From the NCBI RefSeq assembly GCF_014196455.1, contig NZ_JACIDS010000004.1, positions 1 to 64,000 on the forward strand: DNA of 64,000 nucleotides. The letters are read 5' to 3'. The notes under the pieces were generated by a model. That model ran no database searches, was not told where the DNA came from, and worked only from the letters and a program-made list of their open reading frames with translations. Origin of the DNA: Kaistia hirudinis. GTDB taxonomy: Bacteria; Pseudomonadota; Alphaproteobacteria; Rhizobiales; Kaistiaceae. Both the position numbers and the translations under genes were made by a program. Below are positions 42,823-52,929 of this stretch, piece by piece; positions within the stretch are counted from its first letter, which is position 1, and each line of letters starts with the position of its first letter.

Positions 42823-43899
42823 ATGCGTGGAGCCCTGAAGAAATTCGGCGTTGGCCTCCTGTTCGCGACGACGATGCTCGTCGGCGCCGCCTCGGCACAG
42901 GACGTCCAGCTGATGAACGGCGTGGTGCCTCGGCCCGGCGACGACCGGAAGACCGAGCTCGACCAGTTCAAGAAGGACGGCCCCTGGAAGATCGGGATGA
43001 GCCATTTCGGCGTCAACGCCAACACCTGGACCGTCCAGATGGCGCACGAGGCCGAGGCCGCCGCGAAGCTGGATCCGCGGATCGGGCAGTTCATCCTGCT
43101 CGACGCCAACATCAGCCAGGCGAAGCAGGTCGCCGATATCGAGGACCTGATCGCCCAGAAGGTCGATGCCATCATCGTCACGCCGCTGACGCCAACCTCG
43201 GCGGATGCGGGCATCGAGAAGGCCGTCGCCGCGGGCATCCCCGTGATCGTACATACCGGCCTCACCGGCACGGACAAGTACACCGTCGACATCCAGGGCG
43301 GCGGCGAGCACTTCGGCAAGGTGATGGGCGACTTCCTGGTGAAGAAGCTCGGCGGCAAGGGCAATATCTGGGTCCTGCGCGGGCTTCCCGCCCATCCGGA
43401 AGACATCAACCGCTACAAGGGCCTGCAGGAAGCGCTCAAGGGCACCGACATCAAGATCGTCGCCGAAGACGCGGGCAAGTGGCAGTACGACACGGGCAAG
43501 CAGGTCTGCGAGACCTTCTACCTCAACAATCCCGAGGTCGACGGCATCTGGTCGTCCGGCGCCGACATGACCCGCGCCTGCATGGATGTGTTCCAGCAAT
43601 ATGGCGCCAAGATCCCGCCGATCACCGGCGAGGGTAATAACGGCTTCTTCGGCAAGTGGATCGAGACCGGCATCGATTCGATCGCGCCGGAATATGGTCC
43701 CGAGCAGGGCGCCGCGGGCGTTCGCGCCGCCGAGGCGCTTCTCGAGGGCAAGCAGCTCTACAAGCGCTATGTCTACGAGCCGGATGGCTGGGACATCGAG
43801 ATGGCGAAGAAGCACTATCGCCCCGATCTCTCCGCCAATGTCTGGTTCCCGACCAGCCTGAGCGAAGCAGACCTCCAGAAGTACTACGGCAAGAACTGA
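42823..43899 (+). CDS. Sugar ABC substrate-binding protein
   Basis: This 358-residue protein has a signal peptide ending near ASAQ (residue 26) and a ribose-type Peripla_BP_4 fold with a WKIGMSHFGVNANTW segment and IEDLIAQKVDAIIVTPLTP. It binds a sugar in the periplasm for the importer that follows. The ATG at 42823 follows GAGGGAAGAG. A long perfect hairpin follows its stop codon. Confidence 0.9.
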   Translation: MRGALKKFGVGLLFATTMLVGAASAQDVQLMNGVVPRPGDDRKTELDQFKKDGPWKIGMSHFGVNANTWTVQMAHEAEAAAKLDPRIGQFILLDANISQAKQVADIEDLIAQKVDAIIVTPLTPTSADAGIEKAVAAGIPVIVHTGLTGTDKYTVDIQGGGEHFGKVMGDFLVKKLGGKGNIWVLRGLPAHPEDINRYKGLQEALKGTDIKIVAEDAGKWQYDTGKQVCETFYLNNPEVDGIWSSGADMTRACMDVFQQYGAKIPPITGEGNNGFFGKWIETGIDSIAPEYGPEQGAAGVRAAEALLEGKQLYKRYVYEPDGWDIEMAKKHYRPDLSANVWFPTSLSEADLQKYYGKN

Positions 43900-43904
43900 C
43901 GCCG

Positions 43905-43949
43905 CGGCCGGATCGGGGAGGGGGCATCGCCGCCTCCCCGATCCGGCCG
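43905..43949 (+). terminator. 17-base-pair intercistronic hairpin after the binding-protein gene
   Basis: Bases 43905-43921 pair perfectly with 43933-43949 around an 11-base loop. There is no T tract, so it is more likely a 3' stabiliser or partial attenuator than a full terminator. It would leave the binding protein more strongly expressed than the ATPase and permeases downstream. Confidence 0.7.
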
Positions 43950-43970
43950 TCGTCGACGGCGGAGCGCGCG

Positions 43971-45473
<1,503 letters not shown>

Positions 45474-45490
45474 AGAAGGTGGAGCGAACG

Positions 45491-46450
45491 ATGTCAGCCA
45501 AAATCGCGGGCACCAGGATCGCAGGCGTCGTGTCGGCGCGGGATTCGCGGCACGGCCTCTGGTTCCTGCCGCTTCTGGTCGGACTTATCGGAGGCGTCGC
45601 GCTCGCGGCGACGGCCGCCGACTTTGCGACGACGCAGAACCTCCTGAACCTCGCGGCCCAGGCCGCGCCGCTGCTTCTGGTCAGCATCGGCCAGATGCTG
45701 GTCGTGCTCGTCCGCGGGCTGGATCTCTCGGTTGGATCGGTGATCAGCCTGTCGACGGCGATCCTCTCGATCGACGCGCCGGCGACGGTGACCATTCCCG
45801 CCGTCTTCGTGATGGCGCTGGCCGTCGGGCTGGTGAACGGCGTCGCGGTGACGCGCTTCCACGTCCATCCCATCATCGCGACGCTGTCGGTCACCGGCAT
45901 CGCCCAGGGCATCACCATGCTGGTCCGACCCGTCGCGGGTGGAACGATCCCACCGATCGTGACGGTTCTCGTGAACGGCGAGTTCCTCGGCATCTATATG
46001 CCGCTTATCTGGGTCGTCGTCGCTATCCTGGCCGGCTGGAAGCTTATCCATGGCTCGCGCTTCGGCCTGCATCTGTTCGCTATCGGCGGCGGCGACACGG
46101 CCGACACTTTCGGCATTGCGAGCCGGCGCAACATCCTCCTCGCTTATGTCGCCTGCTCGACCTTCGCCGCGCTTGCCGGCATGTTCCTCGCCGGGCGCAT
46201 CGCATCCGGTGATCCCAATATCGGCACGCAATATGCCGTCGATTCCATCACGGCGGTGGCACTCGGCGGCACGCAGCTCGCGGGCGGTATCGGCAGCCTG
46301 CAGGGCACGGTCATCGGCACGCTGCTGCTCTCGATGCTCGCCAACGGCATGAACCTCTTGAACGTCTCGTCCTTCGTCCAGACGGCGATCAAGGGGCTGA
46401 TCCTGCTCGCTGTCATCGCGATCCAGCCCCGCAAGACGATCGGCCTATAA
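45491..46450 (+). CDS. Ribose-type sugar ABC permease
   Basis: This 319-residue membrane protein has LVSIGQMLVVLVRGLDLSVG near residue 60 and an ALGGTQLAGGIGSLQGT stretch near 257, typical RbsC-like features. It is the first of two adjacent permease genes; the pair probably forms a heterodimeric channel with the ATPase upstream. The start at 45491 follows GGTGGAG. Confidence 0.9.
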   Translation: MSAKIAGTRIAGVVSARDSRHGLWFLPLLVGLIGGVALAATAADFATTQNLLNLAAQAAPLLLVSIGQMLVVLVRGLDLSVGSVISLSTAILSIDAPATVTIPAVFVMALAVGLVNGVAVTRFHVHPIIATLSVTGIAQGITMLVRPVAGGTIPPIVTVLVNGEFLGIYMPLIWVVVAILAGWKLIHGSRFGLHLFAIGGGDTADTFGIASRRNILLAYVACSTFAALAGMFLAGRIASGDPNIGTQYAVDSITAVALGGTQLAGGIGSLQGTVIGTLLLSMLANGMNLLNVSSFVQTAIKGLILLAVIAIQPRKTIGL

Positions 46451-46451
46451 T

Positions 46452-47399
46452 ATGAGCGCTCTCCGCCACCCGGTCCTGCGGGCCGCCACGCGCATCCCGC
46501 CCTCCTATGTCGTGTTCATCGTGCTGCTCGGCGCGCTCTGGGTCCTGAAGCCGGCGATGATGAACCCCAACATATTGGGGACCTTCGCCCGCCAGGTCGT
46601 GCCGCTCGGCATCGTCGTGCTTGGCCAGCTGCTCGTGATCTCGTCGCGCTCGATCGACCTGTCGGCGGGCGGCGTCATCCTGCTCGTCAACTATCTGATC
46701 TCGTCGGGCCTGCTCGGCGGCATCGATCCGCTCGCCGTCATCGGGATCTGCCTGCTGATCGGGCTGGCCGTCGGCAGCGTCAACGGCTTCCTCGTCGGCA
46801 AGCGGCGAGCCTCGGCGGTGATCGTCACCCTCGCCGTCAGCATCGTCCTGATCGGCCTCGTCGAATATCTCGCTAACGGCAAGCCGCCGGGCGACGTCCC
46901 GGCCTTCTTCCGCAATCTCTACAATGCGCGCCCCGCCGGCGTTCCGGCGCCGCTGATCTTCTGGGTCGGGCTAGCGATTGCGATGAGCCTCGTTCTGTCG
47001 CGCAGCGTCTTCGGCCGCTTCGTGGCGTCGATCGGCAGCAACCCCGTCTCGGCGCATTTCTCCGGCGTCCCCGTCGAGCGCACCGTCGTCGCCGCGCACA
47101 TCATCGCCGGTTTCATGTCGGCGCTCGCCGGCCTCGTCCAGACCGCGTCGATCGCCGTCGGCAGCGTGCGTTTCGGCCCCGAGCTCGTCATGAACTCGAT
47201 CGCCGCGACCATCCTCGGCGGCGTGATCTTCGGGCGCGGCGCCGGGGTCTGGGGACCGTTCGTCGGCGTGCTCTGCTTTGCGCTGCTCTTCGTCGTCATG
47301 ACCTCGCTCGGCATCCAGGAGCCCGGCAAGCTCGTGGTCCAGGGCTGCATCATCCTCCTCGCCGCCGTCTTCTATGGCGTCAGGACAAAAGTGAATTGA
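46452..47399 (+). CDS. Ribose-type sugar ABC permease, second subunit
   Basis: This 315-residue permease has GQLLVISSRSIDLSAGGVIL near residue 56 and a GGVIFGRGAGVWGPFVG stretch near 256. It starts one base after the stop of the first permease gene. The SR-SIDLS segment replaces the common GGIDLS form. Confidence 0.9.
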   Translation: MSALRHPVLRAATRIPPSYVVFIVLLGALWVLKPAMMNPNILGTFARQVVPLGIVVLGQLLVISSRSIDLSAGGVILLVNYLISSGLLGGIDPLAVIGICLLIGLAVGSVNGFLVGKRRASAVIVTLAVSIVLIGLVEYLANGKPPGDVPAFFRNLYNARPAGVPAPLIFWVGLAIAMSLVLSRSVFGRFVASIGSNPVSAHFSGVPVERTVVAAHIIAGFMSALAGLVQTASIAVGSVRFGPELVMNSIAATILGGVIFGRGAGVWGPFVGVLCFALLFVVMTSLGIQEPGKLVVQGCIILLAAVFYGVRTKVN

Positions 47400-47418
47400 A
47401 GAAGGAGGCTAGGCTTCG

Positions 47419-48090
47419 ATGACGACCAGGCGAATTCTCTGCTTCGGCGACTCGCTGACATGGGGATGGGTTGCGGTGCCGGAGGGGGCGCCGACCGTTC
47501 GCTTCCCCTTCGAGCAGCGCTGGACCGGCGTGATGGCTTCCGCGCTCGGCCCGGACTACGAGATCATCGAGGAAGGCCTGAGCGCGCGCACCACCTCGAT
47601 CGACGACCCGATCGATCCGCGCCTCAATGGCTCGGCCTATCTGCCGACGGCGCTCGCCAGCCACCTGCCGCTCGACCTCGTCGTCATCATGCTCGGGACG
47701 AACGACACCAAGAGCTATTACCGCCGCACGCCCTACGAGATCGCGCTCGGCATGTCCAAGCTGGTCGGCCAGGTGCTGACCTCGGCTGGCGGCGTCGGCA
47801 CCGTCTATCCGGCGCCGCAGGTCCTCGTCGTCGCGCCGCCGCCGCTGGCGGACATGCCGCATAGCTGGTTCCAGGGCATGTTCGAGGGCGGCCGCGAAAA
47901 GACCGTGGCGCTCGCCGCGCAATATCGCTCGCTCGCCTCGTTCATGAAGGTCGATTTCTTCGATGCCGGCAGCTGCGTGACGACCGGCGGCGTCGATGGG
48001 ATTCATTTCACGGCCGAGAATAATGCGGCGCTCGGGACCGCGCTCGCCGTCAAGGTCGCGGAAATCCTCGACCGGCGGCTCGCCGCCTGA
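47419..48090 (+). CDS. SGNH/GDSL hydrolase (esterase)
   Basis: This 223-residue protein has LCFGDSLTWGW at the N terminus, EEGLSARTT, IIMLGTNDTK and a catalytic DGIHFT segment. It lacks a signal peptide and is clearly related to the hydrolase at 41827-42480. It is the last gene of the importer operon, 19 bases after the second permease gene. A cytoplasmic deacylase for the imported sugar is the likely role. Confidence 0.9.
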   Translation: MTTRRILCFGDSLTWGWVAVPEGAPTVRFPFEQRWTGVMASALGPDYEIIEEGLSARTTSIDDPIDPRLNGSAYLPTALASHLPLDLVVIMLGTNDTKSYYRRTPYEIALGMSKLVGQVLTSAGGVGTVYPAPQVLVVAPPPLADMPHSWFQGMFEGGREKTVALAAQYRSLASFMKVDFFDAGSCVTTGGVDGIHFTAENNAALGTALAVKVAEILDRRLAA

Positions 48091-48191
48091 GGCTGCACGA
48101 AGCGGAAGGGGCGGGGGCGGATGATCTGGATCATGGAGGCCCCGCCGCGAGCCGTCTAAGATCGTCGCAAGACAATCGATCAGATCGGCTC

Positions 48192-48752
48192 ATGGTCACT
48201 TTCGGCTTCATCGCGGCTTCGACGGCGCTCCTGCTCACCCCCGGACCGACCAACACGATACTCGCGGCCTGCGGCGCATCCGCCGGCTTTCGGAAGGCAG
48301 CGGTCCTGCCGCTCGCAGAGGCGCTCGGCTATGCGGTCGCCATCGGCATCTTCGTCGCTTGCGCGAGCCTTGTCCGCGCCGATCCCGTCGCGATGGGCGC
48401 GATCAGGCTGATCGCCGCCGTCTGGCTCGCCTATTCGGCCTATCGGCTCTGGGTCGAGCCGTTTCCGCGCGGCGGGTCTGGCGGCCGGTCCTCGTTCGCG
48501 CGTGTCCTGCTGACGACGATGGTCAATCCCAAGGCGATGCTGGTCGGGACGATCCTGATCCCGGGCGATGTCGGCGGGGCGGCGCCGCTCTGGATCGGAA
48601 CCTATGTCGCGCTGTCGATCGCCGCCGGCATGGGATGGGTCCTGCTCGGCGCGCTGCTGCCGCAGGGCATCCGCAAGCACGCCTACAAGGCGGCGGCGAT
48701 CGTCCTCGGCGGCTTCTCAATCGCGGCGGTCGCGAGCATGGCGTCGATCTAG
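48192..48752 (+). CDS. LysE-family amino acid exporter
   Basis: This 186-residue membrane protein has the LysE/RhtB start TALLLTPGPTNTILAA and five to six transmembrane helices, with TTMVNPKAMLVG near 112 as in the family. It exports an amino acid or a small amphipathic compound. It is slightly shorter than usual (about 200). Its link to the flanking genes is unclear. Confidence 0.85.
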   Translation: MVTFGFIAASTALLLTPGPTNTILAACGASAGFRKAAVLPLAEALGYAVAIGIFVACASLVRADPVAMGAIRLIAAVWLAYSAYRLWVEPFPRGGSGGRSSFARVLLTTMVNPKAMLVGTILIPGDVGGAAPLWIGTYVALSIAAGMGWVLLGALLPQGIRKHAYKAAAIVLGGFSIAAVASMASI

Positions 48753-49020
48753 GAGCACCTCGTCCGGGCCTCGATGACGGGCGTCGGCAGGGACCACTCG
48801 GGGCGCGGCGGCGCCCCGGCCCCAGGGCCGATCTTCGCGGCGGCCCTGGCGGCGCAATTTATCGCCGCGCTGTCGCGTTCTGGAGTTGACAGCCGGGACC
48901 GGACCATAGCGTGCTCTGCGACGCTCGGGTCCGGTGCGGCGGTGCGAATCGCGACCGCTGCCTGCCCGCGCGATCAGCCTCCGCCAGGAGGCCGGAACAC
49001 CATCGGGGAAGGGAAGATCC

Positions 49021-49443
49021 ATGAAATTCGCGACCATCGGCCTCGCCGCCGCGATTCTCGCCAGTGCGGGGATCGGCGCCGCCACGGCGCAGACCATGAG
49101 CTACGCCCAGGCCGGCGCGCTGCTGGCGCAGAGCTGCGGCAAGGACATCGAGAAGTACTGCCCCAAGGCCAATCTCGGCGGTGGCGGCGTGAAGGACTGC
49201 ATGGTCCAGTTCGAGACCAAGATCAGCCCGCAGTGCATCGCCGACTACAAGACCGTCGTCGCCTCGATCGCCAAGCGTGAAGCCGCGCAGGAAGCCGCTC
49301 CGAAGGCGTGCCGCAATGCGGCGGCCAATTACTGCCAGGGCACGGAGCCCGGCCAGGCGCATTATCTGGACTGCCTGCTCGCTGCCTCGAAGGTCGTCGG
49401 CGCTGCCTGTAATCAGGCGCTCACCGATGCCGGCTGGCGCTGA
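49021..49443 (+). CDS. Secreted Cys-rich repeat protein
   Basis: This 140-residue protein has a signal peptide (cleavage near ATAQ, residue 24) and two Cys-rich segments, SCGKDIEKYCPKANLGGGG and KACRNAAANYCQGTEPG, with eight Cys in all. They resemble the Cys-rich FGFR/GLG1-type repeat found in bacterial periplasmic proteins. It probably forms disulfides outside the cytoplasm; its function is unknown. TTGACA at 48886-48891 may belong to its promoter. Confidence 0.75.
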   Translation: MKFATIGLAAAILASAGIGAATAQTMSYAQAGALLAQSCGKDIEKYCPKANLGGGGVKDCMVQFETKISPQCIADYKTVVASIAKREAAQEAAPKACRNAAANYCQGTEPGQAHYLDCLLAASKVVGAACNQALTDAGWR

Positions 49444-49477
49444 GCCCGTGGCCCCTCAATCTAGGACCAGATCCATC

Positions 49478-50074
49478 ATGATGTCCCGTATTGGCGCCAT
49501 CGCCATCGCTGTCGCGCTTGTCAGCCCCATCGCCGCGGCTTCCGCGCAGACCGCTCTCACCGAGAGCCAGATCATCCAGAGCCTGTCGAGCGCCGGCAGC
49601 GCGCCTTCGGCTCAGCCCCTGACGGCCGACCTGATCAAGCAGGCCGTCCAGCAGCACATGGCCGACAATCCCGGCATGCCGATCACCTGGAAGCCGCTGC
49701 AGCTCGTCGCTGCGCTGCCGCAGATCGACGTGCAGATCCAGTTCGCGCTCAATTCGGCGATCATCCGTCCCGAATCCTATCAGACGATCGGCTCGATCGC
49801 GGATGCGCTGCATCATCCGCTGCTGCTCGGCTACAAGTTCGTCGTCGCCGGCAATACCGATACGACGGGCAATCGCCAGGACAATCTCGCTTTGTCGCAG
49901 GCGCGCGCCGATGCCGTCGTCTCGGCGCTGGTCACGACCTACAATGTCGATCCGAACCGCGTCGAGGCCGTTGGTCTCGGCGAGGAATCGCTCGAGACGC
50001 CGAAGGACCCGACCAACCCGATCAATCGTCGCGTCCAGGTCTTCACCATCGGCAAGTATCTCCCCGGCAAGTAA
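49478..50074 (+). CDS. OmpA-family periplasmic/outer-membrane protein
   Basis: This 198-residue protein has a signal peptide (cleavage near ASAQ, residue 24) and a C-terminal OmpA-like domain. That domain holds FALNSAIIRPESYQTIGSIA near 88, VVAGNTDTTGN near 117, LSQARADAVVSAL and a final NRRVQVF, where the Asp and Arg contact peptidoglycan. The first block before the domain has no recognised fold. Tandem ATGs at 49478 and 49481 are possible starts. Confidence 0.85.
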   Translation: MMSRIGAIAIAVALVSPIAAASAQTALTESQIIQSLSSAGSAPSAQPLTADLIKQAVQQHMADNPGMPITWKPLQLVAALPQIDVQIQFALNSAIIRPESYQTIGSIADALHHPLLLGYKFVVAGNTDTTGNRQDNLALSQARADAVVSALVTTYNVDPNRVEAVGLGEESLETPKDPTNPINRRVQVFTIGKYLPGK

Positions 50075-50088
50075 GTCGGGAATCCAGC

Positions 50089-50141
50089 CTCGCCCGGTCC
50101 ACGGGCGAGCGGCAAGATCGGGTGGCCGCGCTGCGGCCACC
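50089..50141. terminator. Two tandem hairpins between convergent genes
   Basis: CTCGCCCG (50089-50096) pairs with CGGGCGAG (50102-50109), and GGTGGCCGC (50121-50129) pairs with GCGGCCACC (50133-50141). They fill the 76-base gap between the converging OmpA-like and cytochrome genes and probably end both transcripts, although no long T tract is present. Confidence 0.6.
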
Positions 50142-50150
50142 TCACTTTGA

Positions 50151-52637
50151 TCAGCGCAGCGGCCCGCCCTGCATCGGCGCGCCCTCGAGCGCCTTGAGCA
50201 GCGCGGCGACCGAAGGGTCCTGCGGCTCCAGTTCGGCCAGGGTCTGCGCATAGCGTCGCGCCGCTTCGATGTCGCCCGCGTCGCGCCCGAAGGTCGCTCC
50301 GGCGATCAGCATGTCGCGGTCATAGGGATGGCGGGCGAGGCCCGCTTCCAGCACGGCCATCGCCTGCGGGCGCAGGCCCGCGCTCGACAGCGCCACGGCA
50401 TAGACATAGGCATTGCGCGGATCGGCGCTCCCCATCTCCGCCGCCAGCTTCAGTTCCGCGAGCGCTTCGCCGCCGCGCCCGGCCCGGACCAGCCAGAGCC
50501 CCAGCGCGCCATGCGGCCCCGCCTCGCCGGGATTGGCCTCCACCGCAGCGCGAAGAACGGCCTCCCCTTCGGCGTCGCGACCGCTGCTGCGATAGAGATC
50601 GGCCAGCGCGATCGGTGCCGCCACGAAGGTCGGATCGAGGCGGATCGCCGTCTGGAACTCGGCGACCGCCTCGGGCAGCCGGCCTGTCACCGCATAGAGC
50701 TGGCCGAGATTCTGATGCGCCTCCGGCCGGTCGGCATTGGAATTCTGTGCCGTCACATATTCCTGGATTGCCGCTGCGCGCTTTGCCTGCGCGGCCGGTG
50801 TCAGCCGATCCGCCGGCAGCGCGGCGAGCGGCGGCACGACGGCGAGGCGCACATCGCGCACGGGATCGTCGAGCACGGGGAGGAGATCCAGTTGCACATC
50901 GGCCGGCAGGCGCGCATAGACGCCGGCCGCCGAGCGGCGCACCAGCGGGTCCGCATCGCCCAGCAGGCGGCGCAGCGTCGCGAGGTCCGCCGCATTGGTG
51001 ATCGTGTCGAGCCGGTCGAGCGCGCTGGCGCGGGCGATGCCGGGACCCGACGGATCCGCCGCGAAGGCGAGCAGCGCCACCCGCGCGCCCGGCGCGCCCT
51101 TGTCGCCGGCGTCGAGCAGGGCGGCATAGGTCTGGAACGGTGCGGAGGGATGCGGGAACCAGGATTTCACCGCCGCGGCGGCCCAGGCGGCGTCACGGTC
51201 GGTGTGGCAGGTGGTGCAGGCATTGGGCGTGCCGAGGCCCACCGAAAGATCGGGGCGCGGGATGCGGATCGAGTGATCGCGGCGCGGGTCCACGACCATA
51301 TAGGTGCGCTCCGGCATGTGGCAGTTCGCGCACAAAGCGCCGTCGGTTCCCGCCGCGTGATGCGTATGCGCGATGACGTCGAACTTCGTCGCCTCATGGC
51401 ATTGCAGGCAGACGCCATTGCCGGGTGCGCGCAGCGTCGCGCTGTGCGGCTCGTGGCAATCGGAGCAGGTGACGCCGGCATGGTTCATGCGGCTCTGCAG
51501 GAAGGAGCCATATTCGAACACCTCGTCGCGGATCTGCCCGTCCGGGAAATAGAGGCCCTGGTCGAGCGCGGCGACATGATGGATGTCGCCGATCGTGGTC
51601 GAGGCGGCGGGTGAATTCCAGATCGGTCCGCCGCGCGAATGGCAGCGCGCGCAGACCTGCAGCTCGACGCTGGTCGTGCGCGGCACCGAGCGGGTGCTGT
51701 TGCCGGTCGCCTCATTCAGCGTCCAGGTCACGTCGCGGCGCTCGTCGAGGCGGACCGTCAGGCCGTCATCGCCGGGCTTGGCGCCATCCTTGGCCCAGGC
51801 GACATGCCGTGAGCCGGGTCCGTGACAGGCCTCGCAGGTGACGCTCACATCCGACCAGGCGGTCGCGAAGGAATCCGTCTTGGGATCGTAGTTGCGCTGA
51901 AGGCCGGTCGAATGGCAGTCGGCGCACATGAAGTTCCAGTTCTGCTGGAGGCCCGTCCAGTGCAGTGCGTCGCCGGCCTTCAGATGGTCGTTCGGATAGA
52001 GGTGGAACCAGCGCTGGCCGCCCTTCTCCTTCGGCCGCGTATCCCACGCGACCGGCAGGGCCTGCAGCCGGCCCTTGCCGAACTCGACGAGATATTGCTG
52101 CAGCGGCGCGATGCCGAAGGTGAAGGCGATGCGGTAGTCGTGCGGCTTGCCGTCCGGCCCGTCCGTCGACACCCAGAACGCGTCGCCGCGCTTCGAGAAA
52201 TGCGTCGTCACGCCATCCTTCTCGAAATTCGCATCGGCGAAATCGCCGAGCACGGTCGCGGCGCTCGCATGCTGCATGGCGAGCGCATGGTGCGAGCCCT
52301 TCCAGGCGGCCGTCTCGCTCGCATGGCACGCGGCGCAGGCTTCGCCGCCGACGAAGGCGGCTGGAGTCAGCGCCGGTGTCGGACTGGCGGCGGGCGCGGG
52401 GGACGGGCTCGCCGGCGGCACGGGCGAGGGCGGTGGGGTTACGACGGCCGTCTCGGCCGGTCCGCGCTGCATCGTCTCGAAGGCGCCGACGCCGAGGACG
52501 GCGAGCAGCACGACGAGGCCGCCAATGGCCGGGAGCAGCCAGCGCCGGCGGGCACGGGGCGGCGGGAGAGGCGCGGGCGCCGGCTTCGGCGGAGCAGCGC
52601 GCGCCGGAGCCCCCGTCTTCTTCGCCTTCTTCGCCAA
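50151..52637 (-). CDS. Eight-haem cytochrome c with C-terminal TPR repeats
   Basis: The 828-residue protein has a basic, Ala/Pro-rich start, one transmembrane helix (about 33-52) and a Pro-rich linker. Eight CXXCH haem motifs follow, near 101, 238, 268, 329, 391, 410, 436 and 474. A HEAT-like Ala/Leu/Asp-rich part (about 515-615) precedes TPR-like repeats to the end, with NLGQLYAVTGRLPEAVAEF and ALGLWLVRAGRGGEALAEL. The haem part resembles cytochrome c554/doubled-CXXCH proteins. It is probably anchored facing the periplasm. No electron-acceptor enzyme gene is adjacent, so its partner is unknown. Confidence 0.88.
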   Translation of the reverse strand: MAKKAKKTGAPARAAPPKPAPAPLPPPRARRRWLLPAIGGLVVLLAVLGVGAFETMQRGPAETAVVTPPPSPVPPASPSPAPAASPTPALTPAAFVGGEACAACHASETAAWKGSHHALAMQHASAATVLGDFADANFEKDGVTTHFSKRGDAFWVSTDGPDGKPHDYRIAFTFGIAPLQQYLVEFGKGRLQALPVAWDTRPKEKGGQRWFHLYPNDHLKAGDALHWTGLQQNWNFMCADCHSTGLQRNYDPKTDSFATAWSDVSVTCEACHGPGSRHVAWAKDGAKPGDDGLTVRLDERRDVTWTLNEATGNSTRSVPRTTSVELQVCARCHSRGGPIWNSPAASTTIGDIHHVAALDQGLYFPDGQIRDEVFEYGSFLQSRMNHAGVTCSDCHEPHSATLRAPGNGVCLQCHEATKFDVIAHTHHAAGTDGALCANCHMPERTYMVVDPRRDHSIRIPRPDLSVGLGTPNACTTCHTDRDAAWAAAAVKSWFPHPSAPFQTYAALLDAGDKGAPGARVALLAFAADPSGPGIARASALDRLDTITNAADLATLRRLLGDADPLVRRSAAGVYARLPADVQLDLLPVLDDPVRDVRLAVVPPLAALPADRLTPAAQAKRAAAIQEYVTAQNSNADRPEAHQNLGQLYAVTGRLPEAVAEFQTAIRLDPTFVAAPIALADLYRSSGRDAEGEAVLRAAVEANPGEAGPHGALGLWLVRAGRGGEALAELKLAAEMGSADPRNAYVYAVALSSAGLRPQAMAVLEAGLARHPYDRDMLIAGATFGRDAGDIEAARRYAQTLAELEPQDPSVAALLKALEGAPMQGGPLR

Positions 52638-52929
52638 GTCGCGCTCCTCCCATGACCGGGACTGATGCTAGCCGGACCGGCGCCGCAAACCAATCGCGCC
52701 GAAGGTCGCCACGAGACGAGGATGGTTGCAATCGGGTGACGGACCACGCCGTAGTGGGCCGTTCCGCCCCGCCGGTGATGCCTCGGAAACCAATTCACGG
52801 ACAGGGCGCGCCGATCGGCCGGGGCGCTCGGGTCGCGCTCTTGTGCGGCATTCCGTCCTGTGCATTGGTTCGCTTTGGGGGCGTGCGGCAGGTTGGGGCC
52901 GGTCGGGCCCCCGCCGGGGGGCTAGGGGC

